DNA from: Nocardioides sp. cx-173
GTDB lineage: Bacteria; Actinomycetota; Actinomycetes; Propionibacteriales; Nocardioidaceae
Reading direction: 5' to 3'
Assembly (NCBI RefSeq): GCF_021117365.1
Contig: NZ_CP088262.1
Span: forward strand, 3,474,501 to 3,538,500
Length of the DNA: 64,000 nucleotides
In this document: positions 42,285-50,634 of the stretch, piece after piece
How positions within the stretch are numbered: the stretch's first letter is position 1
How the letters are laid out: each line of letters starts with the position of its first letter
The notes under the pieces: generated by a model
Databases searched by the model: none
The model's input: only the letters and a program-made list of their open reading frames with translations
What the model was told of the DNA's origin: nothing
Position numbers and translations under genes: made by a program

Positions 42285-44509
42285 ACCCCACCACAGCCCG
42301 GCCGCGCGCTCGCGCGGCCAGGCGCGGAGTCGCGGCCACGGTCGCGGGCGCCCTCGCGTCCGCCGGCATCGTCGCCCTGGGCGTCGCGACCGCGAGTCCG
42401 GCCGCAGCCGCCCCGATCTCGGTCAGGAACGCCACGTTCGCGTGGGACATCAACAACGAGGTCCAGGCCGGCGCGTACGCGCCGGGCACCTGGAACCTGA
42501 TGTCGGCCGGCAAGATCGGCAACCCGGGCGCCGGTGGTCAGATGCTGCGGGCCGCCGACAACGGCGCCACCTGGAGCAACGGCGTCGCGGCGGGGTGGGC
42601 CAACGTCGCCGGCAACGTGACGATCGAGGACAAGGGCGCCGACGGCAGCTACGCGCCGACGACCTTCGACGGCACCCGCCGCAACAGCGCCGGTGAGACG
42701 ACCTCCGGTACCTCCACGACGATCCTGTCCGAGAACCGGCTGGTGGTCCGCAACGGCGTCGGCACGCTCGACCCCGAGACGGAGAGCGCCACGATCACCT
42801 GGGACGGCGACGCGACCGTCCTCTTCTACTCGGGCCTGACCTACTTCCACCTCTCCGACCCCGAGCTGGTGGTCACCAACGGCACCGGCACGCTGAGCGC
42901 GACGGTCGGCGGCTACGCCGCGTCCATGGACGACCCGGACGAGTGGACCCCCGTCCCCGACACCAAGGTCGCGCTCGCCACGCTGTCCGGCGTCGACGTG
43001 ACCCCCACGGGGATCGCGGCCACGCCGCAGTACCGCGAGGTCGCCTACGAGGCCCCCGCCGACACCAGCCCACAGGTCCGGACCGGAGCCAGCTGGGGCA
43101 CGTTCCCGTCGGCCTTCGTCGACCTGCAGCAGACGCTGGGCCAGGGGCCGTACTGGTACTCCACCGGCGGTAGCGCCGACATCCGCAAGGTCGCCAACCC
43201 GCTCTCGGTCGCCTACACCGACGGCGCCTCGGTGGCGGTCAGCAAGACCACGCTCCTGCCCAACGGCGCCCACCAGGTCACCGTCGAGGGCAGCGGCTTC
43301 GACCCGGCGCTCGCGACGGGCGCCCGCCCGCCGCTGGCCGGCAAGCCGGCCGGCACGTACGTCGTGTTCGGCAAGTTCCCCGAGGCGTGGCGGCCCTCGC
43401 TCGGTGCTCCGTCGAGCAACCGCAAGCCCACCTCGCCGCAGCAGTGGGCGGTCCTCGCCGAGGACATGGCCACGATCGGCGGCGCCCGGGCCGGCGCCAT
43501 CGAGCTGCGTCGCGACGGCACCTTCACCGCCACGCTGACCGTCGACCGGGCCGCCGCCGACACCGCCGCCGCCGCGGTGGCCTCCGCGACCAACTACGGC
43601 ATCTACACCTACGCCGGCAGCGGAGCCACCAGCGCGAAGTACGAGACCTACACGCCGATCACGTTCGCGAAGGCCACCCCGGTGGTCACGCTCACCGCGC
43701 CCAAGGTGGCGCCCGGTGCACCAGCCAGCGCCACCGTCACCGTCGCCAGCGAAGGCGGCACCGACGGCTCGGTCACCCTCACCGAGGGCGAGACCGTCCT
43801 CGGCACCGCGGACCTCACCGACGGCACCGCCACCTTCGACCTCGGTCACGCGCTCACCGAGGGCGAGCACGCGCTGACCGCGACCTTCGCGGGCAACGCC
43901 AACACCGAGGCCGGCACCGCCACCGCCACCCTGGTGGTCGAGAAGTCGACCTCCTCGCTCTCGCTCTCGATCCCGTCCCGCGCCTACGGGCAGGTCAGCA
44001 CCGCCACGGTCAAGGCCACCGGCGCCGGTGCCGACGGAGCGGTCACCCTGAGGCGAGGCACCACCGTGGTGGGCACCGCGGACCTCGTGGCCGGCAAGGC
44101 GAGCTTCAGCCTCGGCAAGCTGAAGGCCGGCCGCCACTCGCTCACGGCGACGTACGAGGGCGACGCCGACGTCGCAGGATCCACCGCCACCGCGACGGCG
44201 ACGGTCTCGAAGGCCGTCAGCAAGGCCGCCGTGAAGGTGGTCAAGAAGCCGACGCGCACCAAGGCCGGCAAGGTCCAGGCCCGCGTCACGACGACGACGG
44301 CCGGCGCCGCCACGGGCAAGGCGACCGTGGTCGTGCGGACCGCCAAGGGCAAGCTCGTCAAGCGGGCGCGGGTCGCGCTCAACGCTCGGGGCATCGCCCG
44401 GATCACCGTGCCGAGGCTCGCCAAGGGCTCCTACAAGGTGGTCGTGACCTACGCCGGCAACGGCAACGTGAAGGCCTCCTCGAAGAGGGTCACCTTCCGG
44501 GTCGCCTGA
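42281..44509 (+). CDS. Large HtaA-like surface protein with Ig-like repeats
   Basis: A 742-residue exported protein. After a signal peptide (GVAATVAGALASAGIVALGV) come an HtaA-like domain (FAWDINNEVQAGAYAPGTWN ... TVLFYSGLTYFHLSDPELVV), a block like the one in the 39775-40911 product (VTVEGSGFDPALATG ... YETYTPITF), and two Ig-like repeats (SVTLTEGETVLGTADLTDGT ... and AVTLRRGTTVVGTADLVAGK), followed by a Lys/Arg-rich tail. No C-terminal TM or sorting signal, so it may be released or held by other cell-wall contacts. Last gene of the run; a terminator follows. Confidence 0.8.
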   Translation: MNPTTARPRARAARRGVAATVAGALASAGIVALGVATASPAAAAPISVRNATFAWDINNEVQAGAYAPGTWNLMSAGKIGNPGAGGQMLRAADNGATWSNGVAAGWANVAGNVTIEDKGADGSYAPTTFDGTRRNSAGETTSGTSTTILSENRLVVRNGVGTLDPETESATITWDGDATVLFYSGLTYFHLSDPELVVTNGTGTLSATVGGYAASMDDPDEWTPVPDTKVALATLSGVDVTPTGIAATPQYREVAYEAPADTSPQVRTGASWGTFPSAFVDLQQTLGQGPYWYSTGGSADIRKVANPLSVAYTDGASVAVSKTTLLPNGAHQVTVEGSGFDPALATGARPPLAGKPAGTYVVFGKFPEAWRPSLGAPSSNRKPTSPQQWAVLAEDMATIGGARAGAIELRRDGTFTATLTVDRAAADTAAAAVASATNYGIYTYAGSGATSAKYETYTPITFAKATPVVTLTAPKVAPGAPASATVTVASEGGTDGSVTLTEGETVLGTADLTDGTATFDLGHALTEGEHALTATFAGNANTEAGTATATLVVEKSTSSLSLSIPSRAYGQVSTATVKATGAGADGAVTLRRGTTVVGTADLVAGKASFSLGKLKAGRHSLTATYEGDADVAGSTATATATVSKAVSKAAVKVVKKPTRTKAGKVQARVTTTTAGAATGKATVVVRTAKGKLVKRARVALNARGIARITVPRLAKGSYKVVVTYAGNGNVKASSKRVTFRVA

Positions 44510-44539
44510 GCCTCTCCCGGCAGCACAGCCGCAGCACGC

Positions 44540-44575
44540 CAGGACGCTCCTCCCCGCTCGGGGAGGGGCGTCCTG
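44540..44575 (+). terminator. Terminator hairpin after the heme operon
   Basis: CAGGACGCTCCTCCCC (44540-44555), a GCTC loop, then GGGGAGGGGCGTCCTG, a 16-bp stem with one mismatch, 30 bp after the last operon gene and before the TetR gene. No long U-tract, but stability is high. Confidence 0.65.
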
Positions 44576-44609
44576 CCGGCTCCGGGGGCGGAACCGGGTC
44601 GGTACTACA

Positions 44610-45185
44610 GTGCCGGACGTGCCGAAGATCAGTGCCGAGACCCTCGCCGAGCACCGCGACCTGGTGCAGCGGCGGGTCTTCGACGCGTTCGCAGCCCTGA
44701 TGGTCGAGCGCAGCTTCGACGCCATCTCCATGGCGCAGATCGCGGCCGCCGCCGGCCTGGGCCGCACCGCGATCTACCACCACTTCCCCGACAAGGAGGC
44801 CGTGGTGGTCGCGTTCGCGTCGCACGAGACCGACCGCTACCTCGCCGGCCTGCGCGCCGAGCTGGACTCCGTGGCCGACCCGGTCGCGCGGATGCGGGTC
44901 TACGTGCGCCACCAGCTGACCGCCGGCGAGCAGTTCCACATGGGGCTGGGGATGCAGCTCGTCGGCGTGCTCTCCCGCCAGGCCGGCCAGGAGATCCGCG
45001 AGCACGTGGTCGCGGTGGAGGACGTGCTGCGCGACCTGCTGGTCTCCGGGGTGGAGTCGGGCGCCTTCGACATCCCCGACATCCCGGCCGCCATGTCCCT
45101 GATCCACGCCTGCCTCGCGCCCCGCGACGTCCCCGCCGAGCAGGTCGAGCGCTTCATCCTGCGCGCGCTCGTCACCGTCGACTGA
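44610..45185 (+). CDS. TetR-family transcriptional regulator
   Basis: A 191-residue regulator starting GTG. The N-terminal HTH is SMAQIAAAAGLGRTAIYHHF (about 45-64), followed by PDKEAVVVAF; the C-terminal half is helical. It sits between the heme surface genes and heme oxygenase, so it may regulate part of this heme region or itself; no operator with two symmetric arms was recognised. A -10-like TACTAC just before GTG suggests a leaderless start. Confidence 0.85.
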   Translation: MPDVPKISAETLAEHRDLVQRRVFDAFAALMVERSFDAISMAQIAAAAGLGRTAIYHHFPDKEAVVVAFASHETDRYLAGLRAELDSVADPVARMRVYVRHQLTAGEQFHMGLGMQLVGVLSRQAGQEIREHVVAVEDVLRDLLVSGVESGAFDIPDIPAAMSLIHACLAPRDVPAEQVERFILRALVTVD

Positions 45186-45208
45186 AAGCCTCCCCGAAGG
45201 CCTATTTT

Positions 45209-45222
45209 TTAGGTTAACCTAA
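45209..45222 (+). promoter_or_regulatory. Perfect iron box (DtxR/IdeR) before hmuO
   Basis: TTAGGTTAACCTAA is a perfect palindrome and matches the core of the DtxR/IdeR consensus. A possible promoter, TTGACA (45241-45246) with GACAAT at 45265-45270, lies just downstream and precedes the heme oxygenase start by about 40 nt. The site lies upstream of this -35, so repression would depend on binding near or next to the promoter. Confidence 0.75.
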
Positions 45223-45311
45223 CTTTGTGGTCGAAACTTCTTGACAAGTCGTCAGAATCTTGTCGACAATGTGTCTAGAAAAGCTCGTCCACCACCAGCG
45301 CTGGGGATCTC

Positions 45312-45977
45312 ATGACCGTCACCGACCTGCCCGCCACCCCGACAGTGAGCCTCTCGGCCGCGATGCGCGAGGGCTCCATGGCCGAGCACCAGGAGGCGGA
45401 GGACTCGCGCTTCATGACCGAGCTTCTCGGCGGCCGGGTCAACGAGACCGGCTACGCCGAGTACCTGCTCCGGCTGCGCGGGGTCTATGAGGTCATGGAG
45501 ACGACGCTGGGCGCCCGGCTCGACGACCCGATGGTGGCCGCGGTCCACGACTCCGCGCTCGAGCGGCTGGACGCCATCGACGCCGACCTCGCGCACTGGG
45601 CGCCCGGTGGCACGCGCACCGTCGACTCCCCGGCGGCGACCGCCTACCGCGAGCGGGTCAGCGCTGCGGGCGAGTGGGGCGGCCTGCTGGTGGCCCACCA
45701 CTACACGCGCTACCTCGGCGACCTCTCCGGCGGTCAGGCGATCGGCCGCATCATCGACCGGACCTTCGAGCTGGACGGCGCCGGCACGGCGTTCTACACC
45801 TTCCCCGAGATCCCCAAGCCCAAGACCTACAAGGACGCCTACCGCGCCCGGCTCGACGGGCTCGGCCTGTCGCCTGAGGAGGTAGGACGCGTGGTGGACG
45901 AGGTGAAGGTAGCCTTCCGGCTCAACCAGGCCCTCTTCACCGAGTTGGGACAGAACATCGATGGGTACCGCCGCTGA
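45312..45977 (+). CDS. hmuO: Heme oxygenase
   Basis: A 221-residue enzyme that opens heme to biliverdin, CO and ferrous iron. The proximal His is H26 in AEHQEAEDSRF, and the distal helix is HHYTRYLGDLSGGQAIGRII, whose Gly-rich kink closes over heme. Length and order match bacterial HmuO/HO-1-like enzymes. It is the iron-releasing partner of the uptake operon, and the perfect iron box upstream suggests iron-controlled expression. No ferredoxin reductase partner is in the window. Confidence 0.96.
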   Translation: MTVTDLPATPTVSLSAAMREGSMAEHQEAEDSRFMTELLGGRVNETGYAEYLLRLRGVYEVMETTLGARLDDPMVAAVHDSALERLDAIDADLAHWAPGGTRTVDSPAATAYRERVSAAGEWGGLLVAHHYTRYLGDLSGGQAIGRIIDRTFELDGAGTAFYTFPEIPKPKTYKDAYRARLDGLGLSPEEVGRVVDEVKVAFRLNQALFTELGQNIDGYRR

Positions 45978-46019
45978 CCTGAGGTCGCTCCCCGCCCCCG
46001 GCACGCCGCAGGGGCGCCC

Positions 46020-46829
46020 GTGAGGGTCCTGGTCACCGGCGCCGCCGGCTCGATCGGTCAGGTCCTCACCGTCGGGCTGGCCGACCGCGGTCACGAGGTC
46101 GTCGGCCTGGACCGGGTCCCGCGGCCCGACGCCGCCGACGTCCCCTGGCACGTCGCCGACTGCGCCGACCCCGACGCCGTGCACGCGGTGTTCGAGGAGC
46201 AGCCGATCGACGCGGTGGTCCACGCCGCCGGGCTTCCCGACGAGGCCTCGCTGCCCGACTCGCTGACCTCCCATGTGATCACCACGGCCGCCCTGCTCGA
46301 CGCCGCCGTGACCCACGACGTACGCCGCTTCGTCTACGCCGGCTCCAACCACGCGGTCGGCCGGACTCCCCGCGCCGAGGCACCGATGCTCGCGACCGAC
46401 GCCCGCCCCCGACCCGACACGTTCTACGGCGTGGCGAAGGTGGCCGCGGAGGCGCTGCTGTCGCTCTACGTGGACCGGCACGGGATCGACGCGATCTCGT
46501 GCCGGATCGGGTCCTTCCACCTGCGTCCCGAGTCGGTGCGCCAGCTCGCCACCTGGCTCTCGCCCGACGACTGCGTGCGGATGGTGGACGCGTGTCTCAC
46601 CGCGCCCGCCCCGGGCTTCGCCGTCCTCTACGGGGTCTCGGGCAACACCCGTGGCTGGTGGGACCTGGAGCCGGGTCGCGCCTTGGGCTACGAGCCCCTG
46701 GACGACGCCGAGGAGTTCGCCGGCACCATCGCCGAGAGCGCCGCGGACCAGGCCGAGAGCGCCCACGTCGGCGGCCCGTTCGCCGGCGAGGAGTTCTACC
46801 GGCCGGCGCTCGACCTTCTGGGCCCCTGA
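46020..46829 (+). CDS. NAD-dependent epimerase/dehydratase (extended SDR), uronate-dehydrogenase-like
   Basis: A 269-residue protein starting GTG. The NAD motif GAAGSIGQVL is at about residues 7-16, with VVHAAGLPDEAS and the active YGVAK (TFYGVAKVAAEALLSLY) segment. The SNHAVGRTPRAEAPM stretch and length resemble uronate dehydrogenases, but epimerases share many of these, so the substrate is open. It follows heme oxygenase by 42 nt in the same direction, with no obvious link to heme. Confidence 0.8.
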   Translation: MRVLVTGAAGSIGQVLTVGLADRGHEVVGLDRVPRPDAADVPWHVADCADPDAVHAVFEEQPIDAVVHAAGLPDEASLPDSLTSHVITTAALLDAAVTHDVRRFVYAGSNHAVGRTPRAEAPMLATDARPRPDTFYGVAKVAAEALLSLYVDRHGIDAISCRIGSFHLRPESVRQLATWLSPDDCVRMVDACLTAPAPGFAVLYGVSGNTRGWWDLEPGRALGYEPLDDAEEFAGTIAESAADQAESAHVGGPFAGEEFYRPALDLLGP

Positions 46830-46842
46830 CCGGGACGGGGGC

Positions 46843-47277
46843 TCAGCCGGCTCCGAGCCGCCGGCGCAGGCCCTCGAGACAGCCGGCCAGCATCCGGTCG
46901 TGGTTCCAGCGCAGCACCGGCCGTGCGACGTACGACGCCAGCGCGAGCGCCCCCGAGACGGCGACCGACTGCTCGAAGAGCATCCGGGTGCCGTCCGCGA
47001 CCGGATCCAGCCGCCAGCGCACGGTTCCGTCGAGGTCGCCGGCCACGGCCACCTCCACGACCGGGGCGGACCGGGAGACCGCGTGCAGGAGCAGGTCGAG
47101 CCGGTAGGGCAGCACCGAGCGGCAGATCACCCGGGCGTCGTCCGGGCCAAGCTTGGCGACCGCGAGGATCTGCGGCCACCACTCGGGGTAGTGCTCCAGG
47201 TCGACCACCACCTCGCGCACCGCCTCGACCGGCGCGGCCACGGTCCACTCGGCGCGGAACTCGTAGGTCGCCCTCAT
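46843..47277 (-). CDS. SRPBCC (START-like, polyketide cyclase type) protein
   Basis: A 144-residue protein of the ligand-binding SRPBCC fold. The pattern is TVAAPVEAVREVVVDLEHYP, EWWPQILAVAKLG, VRWRLDPVADGTRMLFEQSV and a C-terminal helix VLRWNHDRMLAGCLEGLRRR. Members bind hydrophobic ligands or act as cyclases or dehydratases; no partner gene indicates which. ATG at 47275-47277 is preferred over the GTG one codon earlier. It is convergent with the epimerase gene. Confidence 0.78.
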   Translation of the reverse strand: MRATYEFRAEWTVAAPVEAVREVVVDLEHYPEWWPQILAVAKLGPDDARVICRSVLPYRLDLLLHAVSRSAPVVEVAVAGDLDGTVRWRLDPVADGTRMLFEQSVAVSGALALASYVARPVLRWNHDRMLAGCLEGLRRRLGAG

Positions 47278-47349
47278 CACGAGTGGTCCGTGGCGGGGGC
47301 AGGGGGGCTCACGGTGGGAACGCTACGGGGCCGACGCTACGGTGCCGTC

Positions 47350-48996
47350 ATGACGCCCGACCTCTCTCAGCTTCTGGACCGTGCGCGCGAGTGGGCCAGG
47401 CAGGACCCCGACGACGTGACCCGCGCCGAGCTCGAGGGCGCGGTCGCCGCGGTCGAGGGCGGCGCGGACCCGGCCGACCTGCAGGACCGCTTCGACGGCA
47501 CGCTGGAGTTCGGCACCGCCGGGCTGCGTGGCGCGCTCGGAGCCGGGCCCAACCGGATGAACCGGGTGGTCGTGCTCCGCGCCGCTGCCGGCCTGGCGGC
47601 GTACCTGCGCGAGCAGGGGACGGTGGGCCCGGTCGTCATCGGCTACGACGCCCGGCACAACTCCGACATCTTCGCCCGGGACACCGCCGAGGTGATGAAC
47701 GGCGCCGGGATGACCGCCTGGATCCTGCCCCGGCCGCTGCCCACGCCGATCCTGGCGTTCGCGATCCGCGAGCTGGGCTGCGTGGCCGGCGTGATGGTCA
47801 CCGCCAGTCACAACCCGCCGCAGGACAACGGCTACAAGGTCTACCTCGGCGACGGCACCCAGATCGTGCCGCCCGCCGACGTCGAGATCGCGCGTCACAT
47901 CGCGGCCGTGGGGCCGGTGGCCGAGATCGTGCGCGGCCGCGCGGGCAAGGTGCTGACCGAGGACGTGGTCGACCGCTACCTCGACACCGTCGCCGGCCTC
48001 GCCGTCGACGGGCCGCGCGACCTCAACGTGGTCTACACGCCGCTGCACGGCGTAGGCGCCACCTCGGTCGTCCAGGTGCTCGAGACCGCCGGCTTCGCCC
48101 AGCCGCGTGTGGTCGCGGAGCAGGAGGAGCCCGACCCGGACTTCCCGACCGTCGCGTTCCCCAACCCCGAGGAGCCGGGTGCGATGGACCTGGCCATGGC
48201 CCTGGCCGCGCGCCACGGCGCGGACCTCGTCGTGGCCAACGACCCGGACGCCGATCGCTGCGCCGCCGCGGTGCCGGGCCTGCACGGCTGGCGGATGCTG
48301 CGCGGCGACGAGGTCGGCGCCCTGCTGGCCTCCCACCTGCTGTCCTCGGGAAAGCAGGGCACCTACGCCGCCTCGATCGTCTCCTCGTCGCTGCTGGGGA
48401 AGATGGCCGGGGCCGCCGGCCAGCCGTACGTCGAGACGCTCACCGGGTTCAAGTGGATCGGGCGGGTCGACGGGCTGGCGTTCGGCTACGAGGAGGCGCT
48501 GGGCTACTGCGTCGACCCCGAGCACGTCCGCGACAAGGACGGCGTCTCCGCGCTGCTGCTGCTGTGCGAGATCGCCGCCGGCGCCAAGGCCGAGGGCCGC
48601 TCCCTGACCGACCTGCTCGACGACATCGCGGTCGAGCACGGCCTGCACGCCACCGACCAGGTCTCCGCGCGCGTCGACGACCTGGCCGAGATCGGCGCCG
48701 CCATGGCGCGCCTGCGCGCGACCGCGCCGGCGAGCCTGGGCGGCCTGGCCGTCCTCGGGGTCGACGACCTGTCGCTGGGCTCCCCCGCCCTGCCGCCCAC
48801 CGAGGGCCTGCGCTACCGGCTGGCCGAGAGGGCGCGGGTGATCGTGCGCCCGAGCGGCACCGAGCCCAAGATCAAGTGCTACCTCGAGGTCGTCGTGCCG
48901 GTCGACCCCGCCGACGGCGTGGAGGCCGCGCGGATCTCGGCCGCCGGCCGACTCGACGCGCTCGGCCGCGACATCCGGGCCGCGGCCGGGATCTAG
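47350..48996 (+). CDS. Phosphohexomutase (phosphoglucomutase/phosphomannomutase)
   Basis: A 548-residue alpha-D-phosphohexomutase that interconverts hexose 1- and 6-phosphates. The active phosphoserine loop is MVTASHNPPQDNGYKVY, the metal loop NDPDADRCAAA, the sugar loop GFKWIGRVDGLAFGYEEALG, and the phosphate-binding loop VRPSGTEPKIKCYLE. The layout is of the long PGM/PMM group (PmmB-like). It might supply mannose 1-phosphate or glucose 1-phosphate for cell-wall sugars. Divergent from the SRPBCC gene. Confidence 0.93.
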   Translation: MTPDLSQLLDRAREWARQDPDDVTRAELEGAVAAVEGGADPADLQDRFDGTLEFGTAGLRGALGAGPNRMNRVVVLRAAAGLAAYLREQGTVGPVVIGYDARHNSDIFARDTAEVMNGAGMTAWILPRPLPTPILAFAIRELGCVAGVMVTASHNPPQDNGYKVYLGDGTQIVPPADVEIARHIAAVGPVAEIVRGRAGKVLTEDVVDRYLDTVAGLAVDGPRDLNVVYTPLHGVGATSVVQVLETAGFAQPRVVAEQEEPDPDFPTVAFPNPEEPGAMDLAMALAARHGADLVVANDPDADRCAAAVPGLHGWRMLRGDEVGALLASHLLSSGKQGTYAASIVSSSLLGKMAGAAGQPYVETLTGFKWIGRVDGLAFGYEEALGYCVDPEHVRDKDGVSALLLLCEIAAGAKAEGRSLTDLLDDIAVEHGLHATDQVSARVDDLAEIGAAMARLRATAPASLGGLAVLGVDDLSLGSPALPPTEGLRYRLAERARVIVRPSGTEPKIKCYLEVVVPVDPADGVEAARISAAGRLDALGRDIRAAAGI

Positions 48997-49021
48997 CCGA
49001 GAGCCGGGAGCGCCGGGGTCC

Positions 49022-49594
49022 TCAGAGCACGAGGGAGACGACCAGCGCGACCGAGAGCAGCACCACCCCGACCAGCTCGGGCCAGGCGGGAGAGCGGCGT
49101 ACCTCCTGGCCGAGGGCGACCTGCTCGGGCGAGCCGAGGCGGATCCCCGCGACCGCGCGGGCGTCCTCCATGCGCTGGCGGATCCGGCCTTCGACGAAGT
49201 CGGCGTACTCCACATCGGTGGCGGGCCCCGAGGGCTGCCGGCGCAGCTGCCGGCGGGACTTGCCGACGGCGGGCGAGACGTAGCGCCGGTCTCCCGCGCG
49301 CACAGCGAGCAGCTGGCGGACCGCGAGCTCCTCGATCGCGGCGAGCGGGATGCTCACCGTCTCCAGCATGTTGCGCAGCTCCAGCCGGTCGCCGACCACC
49401 GAGACCCGGGGTCGGAGCATGGCCGCCCAGCACAGCAGCCCGATGAGGGCGGCGAGCACGATGGTCCAGGTGGGGATGTCGGCGTCCCGGTCGATCACGC
49501 CGATGCCGACGACGAGCACCGCGAGCGCCAGTCCGACTCCCCCCATGATCCGTCCGCCGGTCGGCGCGAATCGCTCCCGCTGGTCCTCGCTCAC
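49022..49594 (-). CDS. PH-like domain membrane protein
   Basis: A 190-residue protein with two TM segments near the N-terminus (GGVGLALAVLVVGIGVID and WTIVLAALIGLLCWAAML), then a PH-like region beginning PRVSVVGDRLELRNMLETVS IPLAAIEEL, and a final hydrophobic segment (ELVGVVLLSVALVVSLVL). This is the layout of actinobacterial DUF2581/PH-domain proteins. Function unknown. The GTG at 49592-49594 has AGGAG 4 nt upstream; another GTG lies four codons further. It is convergent with the mutase gene and divergent from deoC. Confidence 0.75.
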   Translation of the reverse strand: MSEDQRERFAPTGGRIMGGVGLALAVLVVGIGVIDRDADIPTWTIVLAALIGLLCWAAMLRPRVSVVGDRLELRNMLETVSIPLAAIEELAVRQLLAVRAGDRRYVSPAVGKSRRQLRRQPSGPATDVEYADFVEGRIRQRMEDARAVAGIRLGSPEQVALGQEVRRSPAWPELVGVVLLSVALVVSLVL

Positions 49595-49655
49595 ATCACT
49601 CCTCACGCCGTCCTCCGGTTGCTGCACGTCTGCGCGTCAACCCTATGCTGGGGGG

Positions 49656-50630
49656 ATGCCTTCCTCACCCACCACCGCGACCGACGAGGGCGCCGCAGCG
49701 CGCTTCTCGGACGTCACGAGGTCCGACGCTTCGCTGCGGAGCTTCCTGCACGGACTGCCGGGTGTCGACCAGGTCGGCGCCGACGCCCGGGCCGCCTCGC
49801 TCGGCACGCGGTCGATCAAGACGACCGCCAAGGCCTACGCCCTGGACCTGGCCATCCGCATGGTCGACCTGACGACGCTGGAGGGCCAGGACACCCACGG
49901 CAAGGTCCGCGCCCTCGCGGCCAAGGCGATGCGACCGGACCCCTCCGACCCCACTTGTCCGGCCACCGCCGCCGTCTGCGTCTACCCCGACATGGTGGCC
50001 ACCGCGAAGGCCGTCCTGGGCGACAGCGGGGTCAACGTCGCGGCGGTCGCGACGGCCTTCCCGAGCGGCCGCGCGGCCCTCGACATCAAGCTCGCCGACA
50101 CCCGCGACGCCGTCGAGGCCGGGGCCGACGAGATCGACATGGTGATCGACCGCGGTGCGTTCCTCTCCGGGCGCTACCTGCAGGTGTTCGAGGAGATCGT
50201 CGCCGTGCGCGAGGCCTGCGGCAGCGCGCACCTGAAGGTGATCTTCGAGACCGGCGAGCTGCAGACCTACGACAACGTCCGGCGCGCCTCCTGGCTGGCG
50301 ATGATGGCGGGCGCCCACTTCATCAAGACCTCCACCGGGAAGGTGCAGCCCGCCGCGACGCTGCCGGTGACGATGATCATGCTCGAGGCGGTCCGCGACT
50401 TCCGCGAGACCACCGGACAGATGGTCGGGGTCAAGCCGGCCGGCGGCATCCGCACGGCCAAGGACGCGATCAAGTACCTGGTGATGGTCAACGAGGTCGC
50501 GGGTCCGGACTGGCTCGACCCGGACTGGTTCCGGTTCGGCGCCTCGACGCTGCTCAACGAGCTGCTCATGCAGCGCACCAAGATGACGACCGGGCGCTAC
50601 TCCGGTCCCGACTACTTCACGTTGGACTGA
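49656..50630 (+). CDS. deoC: Deoxyribose-phosphate aldolase
   Basis: A 324-residue class I aldolase that splits 2-deoxyribose 5-phosphate to acetaldehyde and glyceraldehyde 3-phosphate. The Schiff-base Lys is in HFIKTSTGK and the second active Lys in VGVKPAGGIRT. Extra N-terminal residues make it longer than the E. coli enzyme. Five bases separate its stop from the first aldehyde dehydrogenase gene, which could oxidise the acetaldehyde it forms, a logical pairing. Confidence 0.95.
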   Translation: MPSSPTTATDEGAAARFSDVTRSDASLRSFLHGLPGVDQVGADARAASLGTRSIKTTAKAYALDLAIRMVDLTTLEGQDTHGKVRALAAKAMRPDPSDPTCPATAAVCVYPDMVATAKAVLGDSGVNVAAVATAFPSGRAALDIKLADTRDAVEAGADEIDMVIDRGAFLSGRYLQVFEEIVAVREACGSAHLKVIFETGELQTYDNVRRASWLAMMAGAHFIKTSTGKVQPAATLPVTMIMLEAVRDFRETTGQMVGVKPAGGIRTAKDAIKYLVMVNEVAGPDWLDPDWFRFGASTLLNELLMQRTKMTTGRYSGPDYFTLD

Positions 50631-50634
50631 GGAC

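Noticed and set aside
44510..44610. A riboswitch or small RNA before the TetR gene
   Set aside because: The stretch is explained by the terminator hairpin after the heme operon; no known riboswitch pattern was seen.
42146..44767. Long antisense frame across the last heme-operon gene
   Set aside because: Same high-GC effect. The plus-strand gene has a signal peptide, HtaA-like and Ig-like domains and coupled starts.
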